NCBI GenBank assembly: GCA_002633005.1
Contig: NMRA01000018.1
Span: 261,204-325,203, forward strand
DNA from: Phoronis australis
Lineage: Eukaryota; Phoronida; Phoronidae
DNA: 64,000 nt
Direction: 5' to 3'
The notes below the pieces were generated by a model, which saw nothing but the letters and a program-made list of their open reading frames with translations, had not been told where the DNA came from and did not search any database. Shown piece after piece: positions 11,831 to 26,800 of this stretch (within the stretch, counting starts at the first letter, position 1; every line of letters starts with the position of its first letter). The translations under genes and the position numbers were made by a program.

Positions 11831-14800
11831 TCATATTCTTCCTTTGTTTTTCTTTTGTAAACAACATCCTACCTTCACATAGGCATGTGTTGGCAGCATT
11901 TTCTGCACTAGCTCATCGACTGTTCCCGGGCAACGGAGCATGTTGAGATGTAACCGTGGTAATGGAATATTACCAGGCACAAGTGGATACATGTTGTACT
12001 GTAGCTCATACTTGCTGTTAGGCAGAACACGGAAGTGTAGCTGAAAGGAAATCAATACTTTAACTTAAATTTTAACCAGACATTCACCCTAAATTATAAA
12101 TCTAAATAAATTAATTGGTTGCAAGGAAATTGACAAAAAGGTATCAAACTATAAAAATCAACTGCCCAAACAAAATTTTCAATAAGGGTTCAGATAGATG
12201 AATTAGGAACATTTATACTGTTCAGCTTTCAAACGTAATGATATACTTTGATATGTGTGCTGAAATTTAAGACTTTACAAATAAAATTTTAACAACAAAC
12301 TGCTTTTTTCAAAAGCCTCATACTAGCACAGTGGCTGCTGCAAAACGGTAATGAGATAGCTAATATTCAGACCATGGAATTACGGGAGCACCTGACACAC
12401 AAACTCACAGCGTTAACTATTTACATTGCCTACAACAACATATCTCGCTGCTAGGACCTCACTACTGACTAGCCCAGTAACAGAACAGACTTGCTTTACA
12501 AGCAAAACAAATACAAAAATAAATCAATAGGGAATTTTTTACAACCACAAGTATGTGCTGGAATACGAGTTGTGTCACCAATAGACAGAATTTATAATGT
12601 ACCAATAACTGACCTAAATTACAACGATCAAACGACTGCCCTGAATCGCTCCAAGTTCCCCCCGTTAGTAGACTAAAATGCACTTTGCTTAAACTCCCCA
12701 ACAACAAATAATACTGAAAGATTTATACCTGTCTGTAACCAGCATACATAAATGCTTCGTTGGTATCCATGGTGACCTCCACTTCCTGTAGAAAGCCAGT
12801 TCTGTTGTAGATGTGGTAGGTGACGGGGAACGAGCTTCGCACGGCGGCGTAGGCGGGCATGTCAACATCCACGTAGATGGGTATGTGTTCTACAGTGATG
12901 GTGGGTAACGTGATCGTCGTGCAGACATAGGGCAGGTCTTTATCATCTTTCCTGGAAGATTAATAACCTACAGTCACGCATATTCTGATAAATTCAGAGG
13001 AACTTGGTAAACTCTGAGAAAGCATGAGCTGTCTTATTAATGCCTGGCAACATATGGTCAATTTTGATTGATAATTTATCATAAAAGAGTTTTTATAAAA
13101 ATTCATATCAACCATTTCTAAGAATTCATATGAATGGCACAATATGATGTACATGGATGATAAAAATTCATATTAACAGCTGATATAATTTTTCATGCAA
13201 CGTTTATCATCAATCGTGATACTTTATGATGATTTCTTATCGGCAATGGATTATAAATGATTTTTTAAATGTTTATTTTGAAAAATAAAAAGTACAATAA
13301 TTCGAGTCAAGACCAAAAAGCACTAGAAATCATTAACATCACATAAATAATCATGTTGTCCATGAATGACACTTTGAATGATGATCTTTTATCATCAGCC
13401 TAATATGAATTAAGAAATCACAGGGAGTGTTACCTTCTCCACATAATATTATAGGTTCCCATGGGAACCACCGACTGGATGGCTTGCTGGGCCTCTAGGC
13501 AGATACACTCCGAAGCTTGCTCAGTCTTTCCAAGGACAACTACAAAAACATGCAGAAAAACGGATTAAGACACAGTGATAAATCAAAACAGTGAGACTCA
13601 AACTTCAAACTTTTGATGAACAGTTGCTAAACACATTTTTGGATAAATTTCCCACACATCAATGCAACACTGTCTCAACGCTGCTCATCAAATACTGAGG
13701 TAATTCCTCACATATTTAGCACACAATATGGCTGACAAGTGAAATTCTGTGTTAAACTTGTTAAATTTCTTCAGAAAAGTAAAGACCAAGAACATCTTAG
13801 TCAGTTACAAGCACGGTTTGCACAGTGTAGAAGTCACAAAACAACATTTGCTAAAGTTTCCATTACATGCAAAAACATTATCAGTCAATAAAAATATGAA
13901 AAATGACCATTTTGGCAATTTTTGTATGAAATAAGTGAAGAATCACCCAAGTACCAAGAAAATAATTAAAAGGTTCATAAATTTCAAAGCCTATTGACAG
14001 TTTGAGAGTCCACATCTCCCAGTAAAATTACCATGGGTCCAACTGACACTTGACATAAGTTGGATATTATTAACCAGGGAGTGTTTATTAACATGTCATC
14101 GGTATCTGGAAGTTTTGGTGATGTTCAGTATGAGGAAGAAGGAAGTCAAGTCGGAAACCTAAAATTCAGCGAGGTAGACTTCAATAACGCTAGGACCTCG
14201 CCAGAAAAGAAAGACTTCGTAAGAGCATGCGGTATTTTAGACGAGAGCACGTGATTTTGGCTAGATTTTTCTCGCTGCGAGACAGCTACTGAACTCTACC
14301 CAGCTATCACCACTTCCAGAAAGCAAAATTAATCCCAAATTATTGCACGAAGCCATGCTCGAATTTGATTAGTACTCGCTTATCTCTAGCAAGTAATAAC
14401 AACACATGACAATGTTTTATGCGAAGCTGGAAGCCTTCACTTACCATCGGTTATTTGAGACTCAAACACGTCATCCGCATTATTCACGTATGCAGACTGC
14501 AAAAACAAAAAGACAAAATTAAGCTTTAACAGTAAAAATAGCTGATAAATCAAACGCCAGTTTATTGAAAAAACTCACCAACAGGAGTTAACTACAAGTT
14601 TTCTCAATTGTTGCCAATGAAAACTACAGAAACACAAGCTCAGAGAGGGATTGTACTCTATGACTCTTCACAAGTGTTCCGTAAGCATTAACGATTTATC
14701 CACAGAGTTCCAAACCATATTTTTTTCTCTAAAACTCACACACATATGAACCAAATACAATGCACAATTTCACACAGTTACTATAAAATTTTTGATGTCT

Positions 14801-17800
14801 TGAACTAAAAATATGACCAACGTATAAAATTAAAAGAGTTAAAACACTTTAACTACAGTCGTGAAAAAATTGAACTGTTCAGCTTTGCAGATTGACGTAC
14901 AACATGCCACGTGATCAAAAGGAGGCATCATGAAATGACTTGCAATGAATGCATTCATCCTGTGAAAAAACGCAAACTGTAATTAAAAAAACAAAACAAA
15001 AAAGATGACTGTCTTTATCCACACTACAAGAAGAAGTCATTACCAATGATAGATTAGAAGACTTGATGTCAATGGGCCATGGTGACACGGACTCCAGATC
15101 CATATGAAGTAAGAACGGTTCTTTGACATGCACTGTGTCTATCTTCTCGTACTGAAATAGGCAATGTCTGGTTTCACTGAGCCGAAATTAATCGTAACAG
15201 ATTCCCAGTTATGTCCACAAAATGAAACGATCGTAAAAACAAAAAAATTCTTTGTCGCCCATTGTCATACTGTAATTATTGGGTGAAATTGAAAAATTAA
15301 AAGCTACATTTCCCAGGAAATATTTCTGGAGTGCAATGAATGCATTGTAAGCCTTTCCTCATTTTCACAATTAAAGGTGCACTTCACCTTGTTTAAGTGG
15401 CCAACTAACGCAAATCACATCAGTCATTTTACTCTCACAGAATCGTCTCACAACATTCCTTACAGTGAGAGGATTCTGGGAATAAAAAAGTAGCCTATCA
15501 TGGTAAGAAAAATTATCACATCGACTTTACGAAATTAAGGAGCCTAAGTTGATTTTTATTCTGTGCCAGCTAACCAGGGCGAAACGCAGCTTTAAGTACT
15601 GTTTCATCATCATTTCCATGCAATTGCAAACACAATATATTTTTCATAAAGGCTGCACTGACTTGATTAAAAATGATGAAGCTCTCTTGGCCAACCAAAA
15701 CACTTGAATGATTCTCACAAATTAATGAGCACGCAATGATACAGGTATGTCATGTGAACGCTTAATTGGTCCTACCTTGAGTGAGGTCAATCGTGTGCCC
15801 ACAGACAGAGGATGCACTGTAGAGAGAGAGAACTCCTCTTCCCTGTGGCAAACACATGTGATCTCTGATTGGTGGACGTGCACTTTGATGGCATACGACA
15901 GGCGAGCATACACAATACGATCACCGGTGTGAAGGGTCTTAATGTAGGCCATCTTTGTCAACTGGAAAAGAGGTTATCACAAGAATTTTTATGCAATGAA
16001 TGGGCAGCCAGAAATCTCCCTTTATGAAGTACAGGGGTACGTAGCAGGAGATTTGCATGAAAGCAAACTTACCCCCTAGTCACATAGAGGGCACCAGGAG
16101 TCATACGTTGTATGGTGACAGTGGCCAATTGTTGAATAATGCGTCATATTGCAAACTGCACTAACTAATTTATAATGTGTCAATTTGTTTCAAAACACTT
16201 GGTCAATTGAAGAAAAAGACTCGCCTCATTTAGTTCCATCTACCTTTTACATTTAGCACTTACCTTGACATACAATTAAATGCATTTAAATACCTTTTAA
16301 AAACAAATAATCTGATGACTCAAGCAAGTTTATTGTGCTGTCATTATTGACAACCAGCTTATTCTTGGAAGGCCTTACCTTTTGACCAGGCTGTAAGCTT
16401 TCTAACTTCACATTAGATTTGCTCATCTTGGCTTTGCCATCAAACTCAGCTTTTTCAATACTAACGTGGGCTGGAACCAACAACAAAACATCTAAAGAGT
16501 GTGATTTCGATACATTTTGTCTTTACTAAATTCAAACATTATTGGTGACTTAACTTTACTTCAACATTACACTCAGCCAAATGCCTTCCTTGATGAAAAC
16601 TAGTGGCAAACAATATACAAGGAATAAGAGTTTTGAATAGACTACAAATCATGAAACGTTAAAAAAATACATAGATAGCAGTGTCATACATATTGAAACA
16701 AATGGTAAAAGTTACATAAGTCCACTGTCTCAGAAAGCAAATTTTGGTTGACCATTGTTCAGTGGGATATTGTTCACAAAGTCATGATAACTAGAGGCTC
16801 CTGTCACCACCTAGCGCCACCTGGCTGCATGTTGCATTGAGAGAGAGTTACCGGTTGTGTATCGCTTCACCCATATCTAACCACCATGATTCTTGTGCAC
16901 CATTTTGTCTATGAGATGTAACTGAAGTACAAGGGTGACAATTCACCTGTGACAAAGTGGCAGTAGCGGGCAAGCCGTCTATGGAGACAGCAAAAAATAT
17001 AATGCTGCCATCTGAACACAATTTTCAACATTTTCTTGCGTCATCCTACTTTATTAAATTTTCAATGCTCTCTTTAAAGCAGCATTAAGCCAGTGCCTTC
17101 TTTCAAAAACAGTTTATTATAAATTATACAGTCAAGTCAATGTAAAGACCAAATCTCATGGAACAGTCTCCCAGAAGACCTTAGGGAGTGTGCCAAACCA
17201 AATGTCTTTAAGTCACAGCTAAGGGACTGGAACCCACATCCCCTGCTGTTTGGTTTTCTTGTATTTATTAGTTACTTAATAACTTTCCCAATTGTAATTC
17301 TACAGTTAGTGAAACAAGCCTGTGGCTCATGTTTATAATATTTTGTAAATTTTGTATATTTAGGAAATAACAAACAGTCAGTACTTCCCGTGCCCAAAGA
17401 TCACTTTAAAACTTAGTAAGGAACAAGATAAGACAGTGCGGCTCAGTGATTTGAGCTCCAGACTCCCGTTTGGAGGACCCGGGTTTGAATCCTGGCTTTA
17501 GTGGCAGACAATCGAGCATTGCACAGAAATGTCCCTTGCTCCACTGAGCTCAGTCTTACTAGTGAGTGAATGAATGTATGCAAGGGAATGAATGAGAACC
17601 ACTTCGGAATACTCGACTTCGAGTATGAAATGTAAAGACTGAAGAGAAAGAATGAAAGAATTTTAAAATCTTGATAAGCGAACTAAATCAAAACTTACGT
17701 TTTTAACAGAAGGCATGCATTTAATGCCCCTTTTTACAATTATAGTACTTAAAAATAGCTTGGTAACTCTCCCCTCCAACTTTGAATTGTTGGCATTCCA

Positions 17801-20800
17801 TTGATTGTATAGAAATAATTAGGCTATTCATGCCTCACTGCAGTAGTTTTGTCATGACTGCCGCTACTCACTACTCTGCGTCAGGAATGTATCCTGCCCC
17901 TCCTTCAGCCCCACCCACAGGACCACTTCTGTAATGACACAGTCCTCAAGGTTCTCTATGCACACCTCCAGAGGGTAGAACTCATTCACCAGGCTGGGCG
18001 GCTGGTGGCTCACAGTCATGCCGACGAGAGACACTCTATAGTCCAGCCTAAACGAAAAAGACAAGACAATGAGAATTAAATATGCAGGCATAGGATTGAG
18101 ACAGTAAGATGATAAGTCATGGCAGGGTTTTTCAGTGATGTCGTTTACATTAATGTGGTCTTGACAGTGATGTAGGGTATAAATATCATTCCTGAATACT
18201 CTTGAAAGATCTATTTACAACCTTCCCCCATATCCTCTTGATGGCACTTCAGTCTCTCAGCCTCTCAGTTTTCCAAACATGATCTGACCTTCAGGTTTCC
18301 TTAGAGGAGCCAGCATTATTACACGATGTATTCATGTGATAACTCTGATAAACCATAAACCTTCAGTTCACGTTCTTTTCTCACACTCGCTGATAGTTTT
18401 TGATGTTTTATGAATCAAAATTATCTTCAGCTTTTCCTTGAGTAGATGAAATACTGAACTTGACATAGAACACGTCATGGCCACTTTAAGGAAACTTGGA
18501 TTCAACACGAAACATCTAGTGAGAACTTTTTGACGACAAAACGAGACTCGGCGTACTCACTTAGCATGCTGCAAGACTGTTATTTCCTCCCATAGAGGAG
18601 GCGTATCTTGGGCATCGGTCAACCTGCGCCTCCTCTGTCCTGCTGCTACAGGAGAGGGGTGCACCAGGGTATTGTCACTGCCCCTGCTGGACCACCTCAG
18701 GACGGCAGAGCGTGGAGTCGTACCAAGCTCCAGGCAAATGTGTGACACCTGCGGAGATAGACATGAATCATATCATGGGACAGATGGAATTGGCGATGGT
18801 AATACCCTACAGGTTGAAATCACAGCATAAATAACACCTACAAGACTACCAGCAAGAATAGTTCGTTTTGTTTGACTTTCAGTGTAAAAATGGAATTATA
18901 TATAATACAGACTGTGATAGCAACATCACATCACAAATATCTTGATAAGAATGAAGAAAATAAATCCCACACATGGCTGCAGTCCTTTGGTGTATCTGAG
19001 GATTATTTACACCTTCTAACACTTCTTAACGCGGTTAACCTCATCATTGCTAAGACATACTTTCCATGAAGGATCTCCACATTCACACCACATTCACACA
19101 CTCAAGTGAAGATGGAACACAAGGAGGTTACTGTCAATTAGTGTGACTCGCAAAAACAGTGTTTTTCCAGACTGCATTGTACTGTAATGAAATTCTAGCT
19201 ACAGTCAAAACTTTAGCAGTTAACAGCTACAAAGATATCAGGATTTTTCTGAATGAATGCTCGTGTGTTCCAGAATCCATTGAATGCAGAATACTAAAGT
19301 ATAAAAACACTCATAAGTGATTATTTACGATATTGAAATCAATTTCGCTGTATCAGACCAATTATCTCAACTAAAGTAAGTCTCAACAGGAGATTACTGG
19401 TCTCCTGAAGAACAAATAAAAAGTCACTGTTCAGGAAGTAACTCACCAATTTGGCCAAGTTCAACACAATGAAGCAGAGAAAGATACATAGCTGAATAAT
19501 TACTCAACTTGGAACTGTGCCCAAAAACAGAGTTGCTACTTCAAGGTTCATTACCTGTATATGACCCTCAATATCTTCTCTGAGAGGAAGGAACGTGAAA
19601 GAGTATGTCTTTAGCTGTCCTGGGATGAGATAGAGGTCACCAGCTGTACTATCACAGGTGCCACTAGAAATGTCCTGCCCATCTTGAATCACACAGTTGG
19701 CATCGTACGACTAGAAAGCAAGACACAAGTTGTGATGTTGCGCTACACAACAATTCAGTAAACCGTGTTATAAGGAACCTCCATGGATTATTTTGTCTAC
19801 ATCAGTTTCCTTGGGAATTGAGGGATGGAAAATCAAAAGCTTATATGAACATTATAAACCAGGCACATTGTAACACAGTTCGACTGCAATTATGGAAACA
19901 AGTGATTAGAAGTGAAGTGGCTAATCCGTGGCTGAACTCGGAAATAAACACAATCAATGATAAATGATAAATTATCAAACATCGCAATGCTGCAATTGGC
20001 GACCAATTCTGTTGAAGTAGAAGAACATTCAGATATCCAGTTGATAAAACTATTCCATGAAACTCTAAAAGCTGCTATATTTCATATTCTGCTAAAACAA
20101 AAATCAATTTTCTTCACTACGGTATTTTGCTCTTCCAAAGAACCCCATCATATTCTTATCCTTTATTTGAATTGATACTGGTCACATGAAATTGCTTAGA
20201 TATCTCCAGACGGTCACTCTGTCTTGGCATTGAAATCAACCCAACTTTATGTGCAATTTGACACAAATTACATCATACGTTTCCATGACGAATGCTCACA
20301 CCGTGACATCAAAAAGTGGAAAAATAAGATATTTTAATTACCAACCTACCCATCTCATAGCAGTTACAGTAAGAGAGGAAACAAATATTATGTTAAGCAC
20401 ATCCCTACCTGATTAGTGAAGTGCACTGACAGCTTGGAGAATCGTATTGGAAAGGGACAACTTGACCTGAAAAAAGATCACATTCACAGCCCAAAGATGC
20501 ACTTCAACAGTAAACAACGCTACAAAGACTTCATAATGTGTCAATTTTTCATCCAATCCTGGCTCTCACATGAAAGCTCCAAAATGCCCACTGGCACATT
20601 AGGCATGAAAGAGGAAGTTTACTATATGTTCACTTCGTAATTAATACAACAACAACAATAAATTTCTACGACGACAACAACATGACTTAAATATGGTGTA
20701 ACATACCTCAGGAACAGCTGCAGTGCAATCTGTGAATCTGCTGTGAACGAGTTGGCTGTGAATCTGGCCTTGCACTCCACTGAAAAAATCACCATACAAA

Positions 20801-23800
20801 TAAATAACAAGTGGGCTCCGAAGTATAATCGTATCGAGTTGTGCACTATCCCGAGTCATCTTTTACACTGCCTTCAGTAGGGGAGTTTATATGAATTTAT
20901 ATACAGACGTCTGACCTGAAGGCAGATCAGAAGTTTAAAATGGGTGTTCATAAAAGTGTCCTATCTGCCATCTTCAGAATAATTAGCACATTAACGTTAA
21001 ATGTTCAAAATATAAACGTTCACTCCACTCACATGCCAACTCCATGAGCAAATAGAGCCTAACTACAAATCACATCCGTGGAATGCAGACTTACCATCTG
21101 ATATGGGGTTGGATGGTACGATAGCGAATTAGCTTTCTGATGAGTGTTCACAATTGTCATGACCTAATTTTTTCAGATGGCCACACCTGATCAGACCGTT
21201 GATCAAACTGCGTGCGAACAGTGTATTAATGGAAGTGGCAGCATATGTGTGCACCCTCATATGTACTTGTTAGAGAACACTTGCTAGCACTTCCATCACC
21301 TGAGGAGAAAGATGCCCCTGCCTTCTGATAGGGAAGAAACTTTTTGGTTGAGGGCAAAACACCCCTAACAGTCACCACCAATTAAACCCCCCCAAGTACA
21401 GAAGTGATTCTAACCTTGAGACTTTGAGCGGAAACTTTTAATCATTGATTATGGGAACGGAGGCTTCGGGCCTGATGAGCGTAATTTCGTGCGATTCTTA
21501 AATAAGGGAATTGGGCCGAAATTTGATCCCAAAACCGAGGCATTGAAGGCCTCGATAATTATCTAAAACAGTTGGCCAAGGTACCATCGTTACGTTTTGC
21601 TGTGACTCCAAAAGATTCTAAACCATTCAGTCGACCCCCTTTCTCAATAGAGGACAAACACTTACCAAATGGTACTATCTGCTGTAAGTCCACTGTGAAC
21701 ACACAGGGTTCAGCTGACTCAGTTTTCCACAGAGGTTTAGCTTTCTCAATACAGTCACTGTCACAGCCAATCTCTGGTTCAGGAGGATTGTTCTAAAAAT
21801 ACAACAAACATGAAGCGCTACTTTTAGTTAAACATATTGCAAATTTATTATATCACTGTTATTTATACGCCAGATGTTTAGTGATGACGTGTGCTTGGGA
21901 CTATTATGATGTGACTTGGACCCGCAAATAGGAACAGAAATACACAGTCACTTTAAATTGTCAAACATTTTTCTTGTCTTTAATGTTTTTCCCACTAAGT
22001 AACTAACTAGGTAACAACGGTTGCATCCATTATATGCTCCAGGGGAATTAGAGGATTAAGACTGACCAGGTTCACAGCCGGTGACAGATTTTCAAAGTGC
22101 TTCGCAGTTAAAAGCACTAAAAGTAAAATGTGGCCTAATTATTACTTAACTATTTTTTACTTTTGGAACTTAATTTTATTTGACTGGGTCCAAGACATCA
22201 AAATTACGTCATACTATACAAGCCCATAATTATGTGGGTCAGTTATATCAATGTGCATAATTTGAAATGATATTAATTCATGAAAATACAATCCTTAAGG
22301 CCCAAACCAATAAACTTAATTTGAGACTTGACTAAAAATTGACCATTACGTTACTCTATTCAAATAAAAATCTTAATAAGGCGTAATGTGGTAAGATAAT
22401 TTTGGCAGGAGTTTCAAGTAGATGTCTGGGGCTTACATAACTAAAGCTAAGTCAGTACAACTGAAAGACATAATTGACTCTTAATATCATGTTGTTGCCT
22501 AGGGCCTAGATGACTAACGCTAAGCTGGTGTTACTCACAGACATGACTCTTAATATCACGTTGACGACTAATACTAAACTGGTATTACTCACAGACATGA
22601 CTCTTATCAGGTTCATCTGAATCCGTGTCTTCTCCTCTTGTGACAAAGGTGGATCTGTCGAATAGAGCACACGCGATGCAGCGATGAAGCCTCAGACATA
22701 ATGTACGATAGAAAAACTTAAAGGCCAAAACCAGAAAAAGCCAGAGCATCACTCACTGCTAAAAGACTGGTTAAAAAGTAATCAAACAATTAGGTCAATT
22801 GACATATTTTATCATGCTAAATTTTAAATTGTTCTCAGAACTCGATCCTAATACCGCTCCATAAGGACACAGCATGTCAGATAAGGAGGGTGACACAAAG
22901 GCTAATTATAAGGCTGGAGTCTTGACAGTAAGTCTGTATGTCAACCTTTTTATATTTGACTAACAGGCTAACTATTGAACAATACCAAGAGATGCTTTAA
23001 GTTCTGACACGCAACACACATGTGACACACTGTTGATAACAGTACAAGCCAAAAGTACTGACAGACAAATTGGTGATTTCTCATCATGACAGATGGGCGG
23101 AAACCGAATCCACTGTCACAGTAGTCGTCCTTAATGACCGAAAATGATAAGTGATTAACAGAAAGTTAGTAACTTAAAGGTGGCTAAGCCACTCTGGAAT
23201 TAGAAATTTGCTGCCTCAGCAGTTATTACGAGTCATTTGTGCTGTAAGCAGAATTAACCGTCTTGATGGAGAAATGGTATTTTGTCTCATTACTATGGTC
23301 TTGTACTGCAGTTTCAAAATATTATATTTACGTGAGAGTTAAGCGATTACATTTCATTGACAACTGCCACTTCTGGACCAGCATTCACCATCAGATAACA
23401 CAGTAGCTTGAACGCGCTGGCACTTGCCAACAAAAATATGATCGGAAATTCTAGTAGATTTACAAAAATGTTATTTAATTTATGATCATATAAGAAGATA
23501 AACCTGCAACTAAACGAGGAGATTGCAATCCACAATTGCATATTATTGTTGGTACTGAGTAAAATATCCATAAACAACAAGAGACTGATCTAAAATTTTT
23601 GAATATTAAATATCCTTCGCCAACAGAATTACGGAAAAAAACAAAATGAAACCAAAGAGATTCCGATTGGTAAACGATAATCTAAGTGATGACATTTGGG
23701 CCAAATGTGAGGGTTGGATTGTCATAACATAGAAAAGAAAATGTGAGAAGATGAGATAATCATGAGGTTTTATATTTTTCATCACTGAATAAATAAATTT

Positions 23801-26800
23801 GCAAACAGGTGACGAATCGTTATGTGACTTACTTTCACCGATGAGCTCTAGACACAGTGTCACGTACTCTTGAACATTGCCAATGAGATAGGCACACCTC
23901 AGAGACGTGATGAGGATGGATGTCAACAGAGGCCACCACCTCTCTGTCCGGTAATCACAAGTGACTCGACTCAGCAACCTGAGAAGGATGGCATTAATTA
24001 TAGACATACGCCACAATGCACCAACTAACAAGTTAACATTGCAAAAGAACAGCACTGTACTAGGTTTACAAAATCTGTACATTGTTAATGTAAAATTATG
24101 CAATGTAAAATTATACACTAAAATCTCACCAATTTATGACACAATATGGCGGACAAGAGAAGTTTTATTATTTCAATTTCTATATGAGATACGTAACACC
24201 AAATAAATTTGTTATAATTTTGAAGTACTCTTCCATAGTTACCATCAGACAATGATTTTAGAAACTGTGGGCGTTCACAACAATGTTAGAAACATTTGAA
24301 AAAATAAAAATGGTAAATTTTAGCAACAACTGTTATCCACAATTGGCGAGATATCACCGTAATTCGAAAAATTTCGAAGCTGAGATCAGATAGATTTCAT
24401 TGCGACACAAGCATGGCATCATTCATTTGTACATAAGTAGCCTACAAGGGCAATTCACTGGTTTTTACTCATTAATGAATACTGTGTTCACATGACGACT
24501 GATCTGTCTGAAAAAGTTCACAACGCAAGATAGTTCTTGTTCTTAGGAACAGGTTTCTGATGATCTGCTCCCAGATCGGCCTTCTTACCACAAGAAAGCT
24601 ACATACTGATGGCATTACTTGAGGTTTGGACATCCTCTGATGACACTACATAGTCCGTCATAGTTTAATTGCAGTGCAGAAAATGAGTAGTGGGCATGTG
24701 CTAATACAACATCACCATATTCCAAGCAGTGGGAAGAATGGTCAAAACAGTCAAAATACAAGTGATAGCCTGTACGATTGTCCTGCTTAAGCATCTGGGT
24801 CTGACAGATCTGCATTTTCTACTATTAAAGGAACACTAATGGTTTTACAGTAATTGAAACACGCATTTTTTAAAATTTGATTATTGTTGGATGAAATAGA
24901 ATTTTTCTCAAGTTATAAACTTTGGCCACAGCCATAAATGAACAAATCTGTTGTGCTTTTGCAAAATTTATCACTAAGTGCCAATTCTCATTGTCTGCCA
25001 GACATTCACTGAAATCAAGGCTGGTGACTTCACCAGCTAAACACGGTGAAAATACAATGACATTTATCATCTGAAGTCTAATTCCACTAGCAAAGCATTA
25101 GACAGAAACCACGGAGGTTGCAGGTTCGATTGAGAATATAATTTTTCTCACCAATAATGTCAGTTTAAACAGTATTTTCTCCCCAGTTGCTTGGTTATAC
25201 GGCAGGATAATTACACAAACATTAGAGGTACTTACATGAGTGCCTTGTTGTAATCTTTGGCATGGTAATACTCTTCCCCCATTTGAACCACTGGAACAGT
25301 ACAAAATTAATCCAGTGAATGTTCTTCGCTGGTATTTCTGCATAATAACAAATGTGTTCTTGAGCAAGAGCAAACTCTCCTCCAAAAAGGAGCAGTGGTC
25401 ACTATTTATCAACTGTAGATAAAACAATGTAAGCAGTTGTATTAACAAATTTAGTAGTTGAAAAGATTGGGGTTGAAGACTTACTAAGATTCCTCTTCAT
25501 GCGAGGCGACTTGTATTTCTTAAACTGAGCCACGGCGCTGCTTAATAAAGGTATAATCAGCCACTGAAACACAAAAACTGAGCTGAGAGTCCGCACATTG
25601 TAGCGACACATGCCTCAGCCAGCTACTGTACCAAAAATCAAATGACACTATACTGCCGTACCAAACTCAAAGATAGTAATCGAACCCTTATACAGTAGTA
25701 ACCGGAACCGGAAGTCAGTTTACAAAGCTCTTACCACGCACAGGAAACCCTTACCACTCACGACACAGACCATGTTTGCCAGTGAGGCGAGTGGTAAGGA
25801 TTTCTGTGGCAAAGTTTCGATGACAATCCCTTGAAAAAACACTTTACGCAGTCACACAGTAGCAACCCCAGGTCTCTGGTATGTCCATTTATCCAATCTG
25901 TCTTACTTCCCCTATTTTCCTTTACAAGCATCAGAGCACAATAATGAAATAAATAGTACTTAACGCTGATCTAATACATGATACTTATAATATAGTTGAA
26001 CACAGAAAAGTCTTATAATACCGATACTAAATACAAAGCACTATGACACACAATGACAGTCTAACCATTGTTCTAAAACCAGGCACTAGCACTTCTTAAA
26101 GTAGAAATACTCAAAACTTGCAATCATAATTCTTTTTCACATTCCCTCAGAAACAAATTGTTTCCATTCATCCATAATGCAGAATAAATAATTAAAAACA
26201 AAAGTCAGCTTTTTGGAAATTTCATTGAAAGCAGCATGAATCATCAATTAATAAACAAAAAAACAACCCTTCAATTACCAAATTTTTTAAGTAAACAAGT
26301 TGAACTGACAGGTGTTAGAAGATGGAGTACCTACATCACCTGTGGACTATACGAATGGAAACAGAACTGAAACAAGTAAGTCATAAGGACAACTTCCTGG
26401 TCTTATCTAGAACTGATCTTATCAACAGAGTATGAAATATTTTGTTAACAAAACTCAAGAAGTGTCGACACTGGATCTGACTAACCCATTGTAATGCACA
26501 CTGATAACAAAACGATGAAATGGTAAGATTGTTCTGACTAAAATAAAAATGTTTGTTTTTCATCTCATGTATAGGCTATATCCTTCAAGAAGAATGCGCA
26601 ATGAGATAAAGATAAAGGAAACAGCATGCTACAATTAATCAAAATGGGTTCTGATGTAACAACTAATTAACTTAATTGGGAAAATGTCACACCTACCGCC
26701 AAAGATTTAGAAATATCACTTCTGACATTCCAGTGACCTCTTTAAAAGCAAGGTGCTTCTAAATCAGTATTTTCAGATGGATTATCTATTTCAGCAATGA

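Larger units (their letters stand above)
17079..17730. mobile_element. TIR element carrying nested LINE and SINE pieces, TRAPPC11 intron
   Basis: The left end (agcattaagccagtgcc..tctttcaaaaac) is an imperfect inverted match of the right end (..tttttaacagaaggcatgcatttaatg). The same termini occur in the elements at 45106, 47115 and 54172. Inside lie a LINE 3'-end fragment and a tRNA-like SINE, which makes this copy much longer than the others. The target duplication was not resolved. Confidence 0.55.

Noticed and set aside
23606-24118. 170-codon minus-strand open frame taken as one exon
   Set aside because: Only 23833-23978 is coding (TRAPPC11 coding exon 13). The rest is intron read-through; the AG and GT borders and phases define the exon.
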